Below are positions 52,142 to 61,048 of a DNA stretch of 64,000 nt, one piece after another (within the stretch, counting starts at the first letter, position 1; each line of letters starts with the position of its first letter). The stretch covers positions 496,001-560,000 of the forward strand of contig CAVRSV010000012.1 of assembly GCA_963723965.1 (NCBI GenBank), read 5' to 3'. The notes below the pieces were generated by a model that did not search any database, was not told the DNA's origin, and worked only from the letters and a program-made list of their open reading frames with translations. The translations under genes were made by a program, and so were the position numbers. The stretch is from JARRKC01 sp963723965. GTDB lineage: Bacteria; Acidobacteriota; UBA6911; RPQK01; JAPXNP01.

Positions 52142-52654
52142 ATGAGACGGCAGTTCGTAATTCTGTTGTTTGCCGCCGTTCTTCTGACGGCTCAAGTCGT
52201 GGCCCTCGACCAGTCTGACGAGCCCCAATCGAAAAGCCCCAGCGAGTCTCCGAAAGTCGAGACCCGTCTGCGGCTCGGGGGTCTCCATGTCGGCGTAGGC
52301 GTGCAACATTGGTCGGGCTATCCGTACCCTCTTTGGTACGGCGCGTACGCCAGTCCCTGGTTCTTTGATCCCTTCTATGCCTATCCGGCTGCTTTTCCGG
52401 TCTATCGGGCCGGAGTCGACCGGGATCATTTTGGCCGGGTGAAACTGAAGAACCTGGCAGGCGATGCCCAAATCTTCATCGACGGCGGCCTGGCCGGGGT
52501 CGGCTCGGACCTCAAGTCCTTCTACCTCAGGCCGGGCGCCTATTCTCTGTCCATTCAGAGGCCCGGATACGAATCCTTCACCAAGAAGCTCTATGTGCTA
52601 TCCGGAAAGACCCTTGACATCGACGTCCCCGAAACAGGCGAGGTGAAGCCATGA
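52142..52654 (+). CDS. Secreted PEGA-domain protein
   Basis: The 170-residue product has a signal peptide (MRRQFVILLFAAVLLTAQVVA), an aromatic-rich middle (WSGYPYPLWYGAYASPWFFD) and a C-terminal PEGA domain (AQIFIDGGLAGVGSDLKSFYLRPGAYSLSIQRPGYE). PEGA domains are surface-exposed and their role is unknown. GGAGG precedes ATG 52142. The next gene overlaps it by 4 nt. Confidence 0.78.
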   Translation: MRRQFVILLFAAVLLTAQVVALDQSDEPQSKSPSESPKVETRLRLGGLHVGVGVQHWSGYPYPLWYGAYASPWFFDPFYAYPAAFPVYRAGVDRDHFGRVKLKNLAGDAQIFIDGGLAGVGSDLKSFYLRPGAYSLSIQRPGYESFTKKLYVLSGKTLDIDVPETGEVKP

Positions 52655-53355
52655 CCCGCAGACTTGGGCTCGAGAGGTTGCTCATCGTGGCACTGTTGGC
52701 CGGTCTTCCCGGCATCTGCTGGGGACAGAGCACAACCGCCGATCCTCCGACGACGAACCCGGCCACGACGGCCGACTATGTGCTGACGGCCCGGCTCCTG
52801 AAACAGGCGGAAATCAGCCGTGATTTCGTGTCTGCCGTCAACCGTGGCCACCTGGTCGTCGAGGTCACCCTGGAGCCAACCGCCGGCGCCATCGAGGTTC
52901 GCCGGGACGACTTCCAACTCATGGTCTCCGGCGACAACAATCGGCTCGGTGCTGAGGAGCCCGCGACCGTCGCCGCCTACCTGCAGAAAACGGCCCCGGT
53001 CTATCGCGACGTCACCGTCACGCCGGAGGTTGGGGCAGTTTATCGGACCGGGCGGCCCCAGCCCGATCCCACGTTCGATCCCAACTACCCGATCGACCGG
53101 GCATCGCGGCGTCTGACGGTTCGGACGGGTGCCGACATCCGGTTCGGAGACCAGACCGGCGGCCTGACCGATGAAGATCGCAAGGTCATGGAAACCGAAC
53201 TGTCCGACAAGGGGTTGCCCGAGGGAAAGACGAACCGACAGGTCGTCGGGTACCTCTACTTCCGCGTCGACAACCCCGAGAAGATCACCCAGATCTCGCT
53301 CGACTATTCCCCCGCGGGAGGGACGGCGACCCAGATTCAACTTCGGGGAAAGTAG
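52651..53355 (+). CDS. Secreted protein coupled to the PEGA gene
   Basis: The 234-residue product starts at ATG 52651 overlapping the previous stop and has a signal peptide (LLIVALLAGLPGICWGQ). The rest is mixed alpha/beta with a conserved-looking HLVVEVTLEPTAGAIEVRRDDFQL strand pair and VVGYLYFRVDNPEKITQISL near the end. No domain is recognised. It likely works with the PEGA protein. Confidence 0.7.
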   Translation: MTRRLGLERLLIVALLAGLPGICWGQSTTADPPTTNPATTADYVLTARLLKQAEISRDFVSAVNRGHLVVEVTLEPTAGAIEVRRDDFQLMVSGDNNRLGAEEPATVAAYLQKTAPVYRDVTVTPEVGAVYRTGRPQPDPTFDPNYPIDRASRRLTVRTGADIRFGDQTGGLTDEDRKVMETELSDKGLPEGKTNRQVVGYLYFRVDNPEKITQISLDYSPAGGTATQIQLRGK

Positions 53356-53400
53356 AGCCGGAGGGAAGAGCCCGATCCCGCTCTGACACTCGGAACCCAA

Positions 53401-53446
53401 GACTCCCGTCCTCCCGTTCTCCGCTCCTCCCGTTCTCCCGTTCTCT
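53401..53446. repeat. Short tandem repeat (cccgttctc unit)
   Basis: About five copies of a 9 bp unit (ctcccgttc, ctccgctc, ctcccgttct) lie between the convergent genes. It is the reverse complement of the gagaacggga array at 41.6 kb. Confidence 0.55.
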
Positions 53447-53474
53447 GGTGCATGCCGGTCCCCGCCTCGGGACA

Positions 53475-54959
53475 TTAGGCGACGATGCGGAACTTCGAGC
53501 GGTTCTCGCGGCAGATCTTTTCGATGACCTTCCGGCCCTGCATGGCGGCCGGGGGCAGTCCTCCGCCCGGCTGGACCCATTGCCCGATCATGTGGAAGTG
53601 GGCCACCGAGGGAAGGGTCTGCCGCATCCTCACCCGAATCGACCGGGTGGTCGGCAGCCATCCTTCGAACGATCCCAGCCAATTGCCGGTGTAGCGCTCG
53701 AAAGTCAGAGGAGTGGCCACATTCACCATTTCGACCTGTTCCGCGATCCCCGGGAAGCGACGGTCCAGAAAACCGATGAACTCTTCACCGACGGCCTTCT
53801 TCTCCGTCACGTAGCGCTCGGGGTCCTGCCCGATCTCCTTCCAGAGATCGTAGTCGCTCTGGAACATGCTGATCACGACCGACTTTCCCGCCGGGGACAG
53901 CGACGGGTCGTAGCAGAAGTGCCGCAGAAACACCCGGTCACCGTCGCCGCCCGGGATGGCGAGCGGCGGGTCCGCCCGGCAGATGACACTGTGGGGCTGG
54001 TCGCTCAGGTCCCGGGCGACGCCTACGGCGACATAGACCAGGGGCTGGAAGGGCTTCAAGGTGCGGTAGTGCTCGAGAACCTTGCCGTCCAGGTATTGCT
54101 CGCCCAACAGGTCGAAGAGGGTCGAGTGACCGTCCGCCGCGGAAATGACGTAGTCGGAGCGAAACTGCCTGCCGTCGGCCAGTTCGACCCCGATCGCTTT
54201 CCCTTCCTCGACGAGAATTCGCGCGACTCTGCTCTTGTACCGGACCTCCCCTCCCAGGGACAGGTACTTCCTCTCGATCCGCCTGGCGAACTCCAGTGAC
54301 CCTCCGAGCGGATACCCGGCAGCCCGGTTGTGCATCATGGCCAGCGTGTAATAGACCGCGAACATCGGGAAGTCGGGCAGGTCGAAGACGGCGGGGAAGT
54401 TCCGCCTCAGAAACGGTTCCTGGAAACGGGCGGCAAAATCCTGGATCGAAGTCCGCGTGGACGTCATGAAGGAAAGGATCAGTCGGGCCGTCGCCAGAGC
54501 CCGGGCCACACGCCCGGACAGCGAGGCGGTCTCATCGGCCAGTTGCTCGTCCATCCGGGCATAGGCCCGGACCCGGTTGGTGAATCTCCGGATCATCGAC
54601 GCGTCCCTGGGACACAGCTCCAACAGGTGTTTTTCGAACCGGTCCACGTCCGTGTAGAAGACCAGCGTCTTCCCATCGGGATCTTCCACGCGGGTGAACT
54701 CGTCGTGATCGACCACAGGCACGCCCTCGATCGCACCCAGCTCCTTCCAATACCGGTGGAAGCTGTTCCGTGGGGAGGAGCCGCAGAGCCAGTGGATGCA
54801 CCCGTCGACGGTGTAGCCGTTCCTCTCCCAGGAAGTGCAGAGCCCACCCGGTTTATCGTGGAGCTCGAAAACAGTGGTTTCGAAGCCGTTCATGCGGCCG
54901 TAGCAGGCAGCCGACAGACCGGCGATCCCCGCCCCGATGATCGCGATGCTCTTCGGCAT
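53475..54959 (-). CDS. Phytoene desaturase/retinol saturase-like FAD oxidoreductase
   Basis: The 494-residue product has an FAD-binding start (IAIIGAGIAGLSAACYGRMNG) with FELHDKPGGLCTSWERNGY, and CrtI-like middle and C-terminal parts (GYPLGGSLEFARRIERKY, YVISAADGHSTLFDLLGEQ, WVQPGGGLPPAAMQGRKV). Members act on carotenoids or related polyenes. No carotenoid genes lie beside it, so the substrate is not known. The start at ATG 54959 has GGGAGG upstream. Confidence 0.87.
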   Translation of the reverse strand: MPKSIAIIGAGIAGLSAACYGRMNGFETTVFELHDKPGGLCTSWERNGYTVDGCIHWLCGSSPRNSFHRYWKELGAIEGVPVVDHDEFTRVEDPDGKTLVFYTDVDRFEKHLLELCPRDASMIRRFTNRVRAYARMDEQLADETASLSGRVARALATARLILSFMTSTRTSIQDFAARFQEPFLRRNFPAVFDLPDFPMFAVYYTLAMMHNRAAGYPLGGSLEFARRIERKYLSLGGEVRYKSRVARILVEEGKAIGVELADGRQFRSDYVISAADGHSTLFDLLGEQYLDGKVLEHYRTLKPFQPLVYVAVGVARDLSDQPHSVICRADPPLAIPGGDGDRVFLRHFCYDPSLSPAGKSVVISMFQSDYDLWKEIGQDPERYVTEKKAVGEEFIGFLDRRFPGIAEQVEMVNVATPLTFERYTGNWLGSFEGWLPTTRSIRVRMRQTLPSVAHFHMIGQWVQPGGGLPPAAMQGRKVIEKICRENRSKFRIVA

Positions 54960-55228
54960 AAACCCTCCCTTTGCAGGGGATCATAGCATTCCGGGAGGCC
55001 CCGCCTCATCAGTCCCAGGCCCTCCCTTGGCTGCGAAGTCCTATCTGCGAGGACGTGTTGCAGCAACCTTCTCGAACTCCCCCGATGCTGCACAATATCT
55101 GTCGAGACTCGCTGAGCCGATCTCACGCCACGGCCGCTACGGTCTCCAAGAGCTCGGAACCCAGAGAAACCCGTTGCGTCCCTTGCGACCGCCCGTGAGA
55201 CCCAGTCGCCGGAGGCGCCGCTTTGCGG

Positions 55229-55495
55229 TCAGTCAGCTCTTCCCTTACCAGCGTTGTGTCGAACCCAGGACGCGATCAGATGACCGAGCAGACCCATGAA
55301 CGCAGCATAAACGAAAGTAGGGAGTAGCCAGCTCGTCAGGGTTTCGAGGAGAAACCACCAGTGGGTTCCCTCAGGACCGTGGAAGACGCCACTTGGGTTC
55401 TCCAGCCAATTCCACAGGGTCATGCCGATCGAGATCAGAGCGGACACCAACACTCCAAACTTGAGGCCAAATCGGACGGACTTCATCGGGTTCAT
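55229..55495 (-). CDS. Small membrane protein
   Basis: The 88-residue product from ATG 55495 (begins MNPMKSVRFGLKFG) has two membrane helices (GVLVSALISIGMTLWNWL and LPTFVYAAFMGLLGHLI) with aromatic and charged residues between. The family is unknown. The frame extends upstream to 55660 but that part shows no protein character. Confidence 0.6.
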   Translation of the reverse strand: MNPMKSVRFGLKFGVLVSALISIGMTLWNWLENPSGVFHGPEGTHWWFLLETLTSWLLPTFVYAAFMGLLGHLIASWVRHNAGKGRAD

Positions 55496-55636
55496 GGCCA
55501 GACTATGATCGCACCCTTGTTCCGGGGATGAGAAGAGCTCGAGTGACGCCGAACGCTGGACGGTTTTCGCCGAGGTGTTCGATTCGGCGCGGCTCGGGCC
55601 CGCGTGGCTTAGCGATTCGCGGACAAGCGGGATCGG

Positions 55637-55767
55637 ACTCTGCCCCACGACTGCCTGCACGTCCTGCCCGGCTCCGCCGGCTACGAGATGGACGCCGGCC
55701 TCTTCAAGAAATGACCGTACCGTCCGCTCCCCGGCTCCGTGCCTGCCGTGGGGCGGGAATCCCGAAT
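55637..55767 (+). pseudogene. 3' remnant of a beta-helix protein gene
   Basis: The sequence encodes LPHDCLHVLPGSAGYEMD followed by AGLFKK and a stop at 55714, then about 50 bp of similar non-coding sequence. This matches the end of the beta-helix gene at 61716-62792 (LPHDYLQVLPGSAGYEMD, same last residues and stop) and its 3' flank to about 62846. The rest of the gene is missing here, so this is a small fragment of a duplicated or moved copy. Confidence 0.75.
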
Positions 55768-55779
55768 GAGTCGATTGGA

Positions 55780-55816
55780 CTTGAAATTAGGAATAATCCT
55801 AATTAGGATAGTTCCT
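55780..55816 (+). promoter_or_regulatory. Promoter overlapped by a long palindrome (SdpR-like autoregulation)
   Basis: TTGAAA (55780-55785) and TAGGAT (55803-55808) are 17 bp apart, close to the sigma-70 consensus, and TAGGAT ends 8 nt before the ATG at 55817. The region from about 55788 to 55815 is an imperfect palindrome (aggaat, atcctaattaggat, agttcct) centred in the spacer. A repressor bound here would cover the whole promoter. Confidence 0.7.
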
Positions 55817-56137
55817 ATGAACTTGATCTTCAAAGCCCTGAGCCATCCGGCGCGGCGGCGGATCATCGCCATGCTGCAGAAGGGCCCACTCACTTCCGGT
55901 GAGATCGCGGCTGAGTTCGACATGGCGTGGCCTTCCGTCACCGGCCACCTGGCGGCGCTCAAAGAGGCGGACCTGGTCGAGACGGAGCGTCGCGGCAACA
56001 CCGTACGCTATCGTCTCAACATCTCGGCCGCCGAGGAAGCAGTCGGCTTCCTGCTCGGCCTGATGCAGGCGGCAAGACCGGCGCGGCGGCCCGGCGAAAC
56101 GCCTTCGAACAAACCCTTGAGGACTAAACCGGCATGA
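55817..56137 (+). CDS. ArsR-family repressor, SdpR-like
   Basis: The 106-residue protein has a winged helix-turn-helix: NLIFKALSHPARRRIIAMLQKGPLTSGEIAAEFD, then PSVTGHLAALKEADLVETERRGNTVRYRLN. No metal-binding Cys are present. It resembles SdpR, the repressor encoded with SdpI. ATG 55817 is directly after a promoter, so the mRNA is leaderless. It overlaps the SdpI-like gene by 4 nt. Confidence 0.88.
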   Translation: MNLIFKALSHPARRRIIAMLQKGPLTSGEIAAEFDMAWPSVTGHLAALKEADLVETERRGNTVRYRLNISAAEEAVGFLLGLMQAARPARRPGETPSNKPLRTKPA

Positions 56138-56778
56138 CTGACAACGAAAAGGGCGACTTCGATTTCCTGGAGAGAGCCGGCTTTGTACTGATGGCGCTCC
56201 AAATCGCCATTTTCGGCTACATGTGGGTGGCGGAAGGTCTCGACCGAGCCTCGGACGGTTTTCCCATCTTTGTCGTGTGCACCGGAGTCTTCCTCGCGGG
56301 CCAGCGAAGGCTGGTCGTCAAGCCTCCCAATCGCGGTGCGGCGCGCTGGATCCTCGCCTCGCGCGCGGCGGTGCTGGCGTTCCTCACGCTCGGCACACTG
56401 GCAGTCGGTTTCCATCGCATCGTGCCCAGCACAGCCCCCGCGCCACAGTTTATACTCCGCGTCCTGTTCGCCCTGCTCTGGGTTGTCATCGCGCTCAAAG
56501 GGGCGGCCGTGGGCAAGCTGAAGCCGGGCAGCGCCATGGGCCTGTGCGTCTCCTGGACGAGACACAGCCGACTCGCCTGGGACCGGGCACATCGCACATT
56601 GGGGCGCATCTTGTTCTGGGGCGGGCTCATTGGATTGGCGACGAGTCTCATCGTCGCCCCGCTCACCTCGATGGCGATGTGGGCCGCCACCGTCGCCCTC
56701 GCCGTCGCGGCGGCGCTGATCGAAAGCTGGCGCACCTGGCGCGTCGATCCCGACCGTTCCAGCGGGCGCCCCGCTTGA
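56134..56778 (+). CDS. SdpI-like membrane protein
   Basis: The 214-residue product has six or so membrane helices. The C-terminal half has the SdpI signature MGLCVSWTRHSRLAWDRAHRTLGRILFWGG. In Bacillus, SdpI protects against the SdpC toxin and also holds SdpR at the membrane. The pair here, with palindromic control, suggests a similar sensing or immunity circuit. There is no SdpC-like toxin gene in the window. Confidence 0.8.
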   Translation: MTDNEKGDFDFLERAGFVLMALQIAIFGYMWVAEGLDRASDGFPIFVVCTGVFLAGQRRLVVKPPNRGAARWILASRAAVLAFLTLGTLAVGFHRIVPSTAPAPQFILRVLFALLWVVIALKGAAVGKLKPGSAMGLCVSWTRHSRLAWDRAHRTLGRILFWGGLIGLATSLIVAPLTSMAMWAATVALAVAAALIESWRTWRVDPDRSSGRPA

Positions 56779-56938
56779 AGTCCAACGAAGGCACCCGTCC
56801 GAGCAAGACGGTCAGCAAATCGATGGGACCGAGAGAATCCAGAGGACGCCGTGGCGATCAACTGCGGGTGCCGCACGCGACCGGTGGGTGCATCGCCGTG
56901 CCGTGCGGCCGGTCCTTGTCGATTTCATCGACGGACCC

Positions 56939-57917
56939 TCAATTCTTTCCACCACCGCTTCGGATAATGCTGTCGTCTTCGCTCGGCAGAACCCACATCT
57001 CCGAGAGGAGCCACTCCCCGGCATCGCGAACGATCACCCACGTCGCACGAGCATAGCGGACGGGCAGGCGTTGATCCTCGGTCTGCTCGACGGCTGCACC
57101 CGTCGCGGTGATGTTAATCAGGGCCACGCCCGGCGTGATCATCCGAATCTCGTCGATGATGAAGATAGCGCGATAGGGCCGGGGCTGTGAGAAGTAGGTG
57201 CGCCACCAGTTCCGGATGGCTTCTCGGCCGTGCACCAAAGGTACATTGCGGATCATGATGTCCGCTTCATCTCTGTAGAGTCCACTGACGGCAGACGGAT
57301 CGCGGCTGTTCCACGCATCTTCGTACGCCGCCACGAATGCACGGATCTGAGGGCTGAGGGCTTCTGCCGCTTCGACGGATGCGTTCAGGACGACACGGTC
57401 TTCCTCTGTGGGGAATCCCCGCATGGCCGTGATGAGCCAGTCACCGCTGCGTCGTTGCAGCAACCAGGTCCCGCGAAACTTCCGCGCAGGCAACTCCTGA
57501 CCTGTGGAATCGTGACCACCGGTGGTCGTTGCGACATTCACAATCGCGACATTCCCGTCGATGAGCTTCACCGTACTCACGTCAAGCGTCAGCCCTCGGT
57601 CGGGCTCCTGCCTTTCGAAGTACTCCTTCCACCATTCCCGGATCGCCTGTCGTCCGCGCGCCTCGGGCAGGTTCCCCATCATCGAAGTCCGCATCCTCGG
57701 TGAAGAATGCGGCAAGAGCCGACGAATCGTGCGTGTTCCATGCCGTCCGATATGCTTCGACACGTGCACGAATTCCCGCGGAGTCGTCGACCTCCTGCGC
57801 CCTTGCCGCCACAGGCAGCGCGGCAGCGAGCAGGATGGCGGCAAGGGTTCTCGCGGCTACCCCTGCCAGCCCTGCAACCGTGAGCGTCGAGAATGGGCCG
57901 TCGGGCTTTCCGTTCAT
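56939..57917 (-). pseudogene. Secreted double SnoaL-like protein broken by a frameshift
   Basis: From ATG 57917 the frame reads a signal peptide (LAAILLAAALPVAARAQ) and AWNTHDSSALAAFFTEDADF, a SnoaL/DUF4440 start. It goes off frame at about 57675-57690 and continues in another frame as LPEARGRQAIREWWKEYFE to the end. A second SnoaL domain follows (AWNSRDPSAVSGLYRDEAD, GREAIRNWWRTYF). Removing one base near 57682 gives a 325-residue protein with two domains. The shift is not in a base run, so it may be real. Confidence 0.7.
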
Positions 57918-58497
57918 TTTCTGGTGTCTCCTCCCGAGGTAAGGCGGCACTCATGAGAATCGAGAGCCCACGCTCGCATGGCGTCGACACCAAGGGTTCT
58001 CAGATGCGCCTGCCGCCTGGTCTTACTTCCAGTGACACGCCGCCGATGCCGCTTCAATTCTCTTCCGTCGTTTGGCTGGGTAATTCTTCACGAGCCGGTC
58101 AACCATTGCATCCCGTGGAGGCTGCACCCTGGAGATCAAGCGGTGCGGTGGAACAAGAGTGTCCGAGCTTTTCCGGGCACGGCGCGGGATTTTCTCTAGA
58201 TTGTCGCGCCTATCTACGGGAACACGCAAGGGCCAGGATCCGTAACGAGGCGGTGGAGAGGCGAGTAGATGTGGATGCAGGGCGCACGACGAGAAAGCCC
58301 CCGGCAGGCGTACACCATCCGTGCTACGAGCAGCCCGGGCTGCATGTTCGTCCGTGGCGAACCGAAAGCGGCAGCAAGGCGCCGCACTCCAGAGTGACTC
58401 CGTCGCAGACGATCCCGACGTCCTCGGCAAGGGAGAAAGGGACACTCTTCAGTGTGGAGGTTGGACCAAGCTTTCGAGGGTGACCGAGGACAGGACC
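57918..58497. other. Non-coding flank of the HEPN island with decayed repeat
   Basis: The 580 bp gap has no credible gene; the open frame on the plus strand shows no protein character. It includes copy A of the decayed repeat at about 58098-58222, similar to copies at 60925 and 61320. Confidence 0.5.
58098..58222 (+). repeat. Decayed dispersed repeat, copy A (left of the HEPN island)
   Basis: It begins ccattgcatcccgtgg and contains gcggtgcggt, ttttctct and ends at atctacggg. Copies B and C on the right side share ccatcgc(a/g)tcccgtg, g(g/t)gtgcgg, ttctc and the tcgggtctacggg-like end. The similarity is partial. Confidence 0.5.
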
Positions 58498-58686
58498 TCA
58501 TGAGGAAAACAGTGTCCCCAACTCTCCGTCTGCAGAAAGATCCTCTGCATGCTGCGCGGCCTCGCAGGCCGCACCCATCTGGACCAGATCGCCCTTAGCG
58601 TGTCTGACTAGCTCGTTGGCATCATCAAATCTTCTCTTGTACTCACCAATCTGTTTCTGGCGACTTGCGACGGTAGTCAGGCACAC
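58498..58686 (-). CDS. Possible small ORF after the HEPN-linked ATPase gene
   Basis: A GTG at 58686 opens a 62-residue frame rich in charged residues (KQIGEYKRRFDDANELVRHAKGD). It lies 54 bp after the ATPase stop, in the same frame as it. It may be a separate small gene, or a C-terminal part of the ATPase after a premature stop. No ribosome-binding site is seen. Confidence 0.3.
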   Translation of the reverse strand: MCLTTVASRQKQIGEYKRRFDDANELVRHAKGDLVQMGAACEAAQHAEDLSADGELGTLFSS

Positions 58687-58740
58687 TGCCCAGCGGGGCC
58701 TCGATGGTTTTGTTGAGGAGGGCTTGCGGTTCCCCTTGTG

Positions 58741-60244
58741 CTAGTGCCTGAACACAGGGAGCCTTCTCAAGTCCTTATAGGCGACACGATCAGTCTGTCT
58801 GTTGAACAGATCAACACTCCGTGCTGCCCGGATCCCTGTATAGAAACCGTAGTCGAGAATGAGTCCGAGGTACTTACGGCCCACGTCACCAATTGTGATC
58901 CCTTCGTTGATTACGTGCAGCAGGCGCAGATCTACGAGTGTACGGACGCTCTCATATGTTGGATCTTCTGTCTTGATCTCAACGAGGAACGCGTTACCCC
59001 GATGCTGCTTGACGCAGAAATCCCTGATGCTTTCGATTAGGGCTTGTAGCGGATGGGCTCTTCCAGATGCATCGGCTTCAAGTTCGCGCAGCTTCGCGTT
59101 GATGGTCTCAGATGCCGCAACGTTCACATTCGAAACCGACACTCGCTTCCGGTTAGCAAGCGTTGCCTTGGTGATTGCCTGGGAGAACAAATTCAGCGCA
59201 TCCCGCGGCACTCCAGCAGCAACCCACGTTAATCTTGGAACAACGTCTGCACTCGTACAGAGTCGCCGAACAGAAGGGAGACCGCAGTAGATCGCATGCG
59301 AATCAAGAATGGCCTCGATGTGCTGGGTGGCCTTGTCTGGCATCGTCAGGTTGTAGTCGAGGGGAAGGATCTGCGCATCGTGTGGTATTTCCAGCCCCTG
59401 CCTGGTGCTGGATCGAATGTTCTAGTCAATGTCTCAATAGCCGACAGCTTGAGGAAGAGTCGGTTCCCCCGGGATACGGCGTATAGCACGTCCAGCAGAC
59501 GAGGCTGCAGAGACTCCGCTATGACGTGGAAATCGTCAAGGAAGATGAACAGCTCTTGGCCCGTCGATGCGAAATGGGACAGCAGACGGCGCAAGGCGGG
59601 AAGTTCCCTGCGTATCAATCCCTCGGTCAGATCGGGTCTCGTCAGTGTCGCCAGCGACGATGTGAATGCGGTATTGCAGCCAAAGAAAGAAGAGACTTGT
59701 TTCACGATGTCGGAGAGCACGTCCGCGATGACCGCGTCATCGTCACGCCGCGCGTAGACCTGCATATGGATCCAGACAGACGGCCGCGACTCCCTGTTGC
59801 GCGTGTGGAGAGCATAGAGCAAGAGGGTTGACTTCCCTGCCCCCCGTCGTCCGAAGACCACATGGTTGGACGCGGCCGTCACTTGTTCCTCCGCGCCGGC
59901 TACAGACTGTGTGTAGCGCGTAAGAAAATCCTCTTGGAAGCTGTACCGGTTGATGTTGAGGCTTTCGGATATAGTCTTCAGCAAGAGCTTACCTTCGGGC
60001 CCCCGCAGGACGTTCTCTCCTGGCTTCTTGACAAGTGTAACGAGCGGGGGGTCACGATAGGCCCCCCCGACTGAGGCACGAACCTGTTCCAACAGAGAAA
60101 ATAGTCGATCGCTCGGATTCGCGATTTGTAGGACCAGGACGTCGCTCCCTTCCCTTTCCTAATCTCATAGGGCAGGCCCGCGAGTCCCGATTTCCGCTCA
60201 AACCGCTTGCGGACTTCGTCAAGTACGGCGTGGTCTCTAGTCAT
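58741..60244 (-). CDS. ORC/AAA-type ATPase paired with HEPN protein, two frameshifts
   Basis: Three pieces in series form one protein: MTRDHAVLDEVRKRFERKS to YEIRKG (60244 to about 60150), then SDVLVLQIANPSDRLF through Walker A FGRRGAGKSTLLLYAL, Walker B LFIFLDDFHV and sensor LKLSAIE (to about 59398), then LEIPHDAQILPLDYNLT through GVPRDALNLFSQAITKA (sensor 2/lid) and a winged-helix-like end. Each junction needs one added G, at about 60147-60154 and in the G4 run at 59395-59398; the sum is 501 residues. It overlaps the HEPN stop region by a few bases downstream of it. The ORC/Cdc6-like lid and C-terminal domain suggest a DNA- or partner-sensing switch. Confidence 0.75.
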
Positions 60245-60252
60245 TGATGGTC

Positions 60253-60747
60253 TCACACATTCAGTCCTCGATCGTTGAGATACGTTGCCACATCGTCGAG
60301 GAAATCACGAACCAATTCAGCTGCCACCCGGGATCCCAGAGCCAAATCGCCAGCCGAGGAGAGGTGGTCATAATCGCAGGTGTTTCGATCTTCCCGCAGG
60401 ATCGCGAGTTGGTTTATGTACCTGGATCGACTCGGAAAGTCGTTAGGAAGGTTCTCGAATTTCTGATGGTCTTTGACGTCTGTGGAATACTCTCCGTTGA
60501 CATAGAGACGTAGGGCTCGCGCAGCATTGTATCCGGCGTAGTACAACCGTGAAACTTTCTGTCTCCAGTTCGGAGCCGACTGTCGCGCGGCGAATCGGTA
60601 ATGGGTGCGCGCTAGAACCATGAGAGCACGAGTATTGCCCTCTATCTCCGATTCGATGAGGCCCAGAGCCGTAGCATCCAAGAGGCCAGACAGGTTGTCC
60701 TTCACTTTGCGGGGGTTTCCAAGATTTAGCAAGTGAGGAGTCTTCAT
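60253..60747 (-). CDS. HEPN-domain protein, possible RNase partner of the ATPase
   Basis: The 164-residue product has the HEPN helical core: VSRLYYAGYNAARALRLYVNGEY, then KFENLPNDFP and LAILREDRNTCDYDHLSS. The last part fits the RxxxxxxH motif (R-NTCDYD-H) of HEPN RNases. The gene is just upstream of the ATPase start (9 bp after its stop), in the same direction, so they form a pair. HEPN proteins with ATPase partners act in phage defence and RNA cleavage. The base composition is AT-richer than neighbours. Confidence 0.78.
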   Translation of the reverse strand: MKTPHLLNLGNPRKVKDNLSGLLDATALGLIESEIEGNTRALMVLARTHYRFAARQSAPNWRQKVSRLYYAGYNAARALRLYVNGEYSTDVKDHQKFENLPNDFPSRSRYINQLAILREDRNTCDYDHLSSAGDLALGSRVAAELVRDFLDDVATYLNDRGLNV

Positions 60748-60924
60748 CCCACTTCCATCTATCCGCGATTGGTTTCCTGGCGATTGAAGGCCTCAACCTC
60801 CCCAGTGTCGCGCGCCCAACTTCTGATCAAGTGGTTTCCAGATAGTGCCACCACCTCGTGCTGCTCCTGATAACGGGTTGCGGGTGATTCCTCATGTGCG
60901 TTCTATCATCAGGCATCTGGATTC

Positions 60925-61048
60925 GCCAACCATCGCATCCCGTGCCAGATGCTCCATGGAGAATTATAGGGTGCGGGCTGACAAAAGAGGGGAAATTCTC
61001 TGGTCATTGAGTCGGATCTTCCTCCGTGTGTCGGGTCTACGGGAAGAT
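60925..61048 (+). repeat. Decayed dispersed repeat, copy B (right of the HEPN island)
   Basis: It begins ccaaccatcgcatcccgtg, contains ggagaattatagggtgcgg, ttctctgg and ends gtcgggtctacggg. It matches copy A and C in the same order. Confidence 0.55.

Noticed and set aside
57893..58483. Plus-strand 196-codon frame in the left flank of the HEPN island
   Set aside because: No start signal, no domain, odd composition, and it overlaps a decayed repeat.
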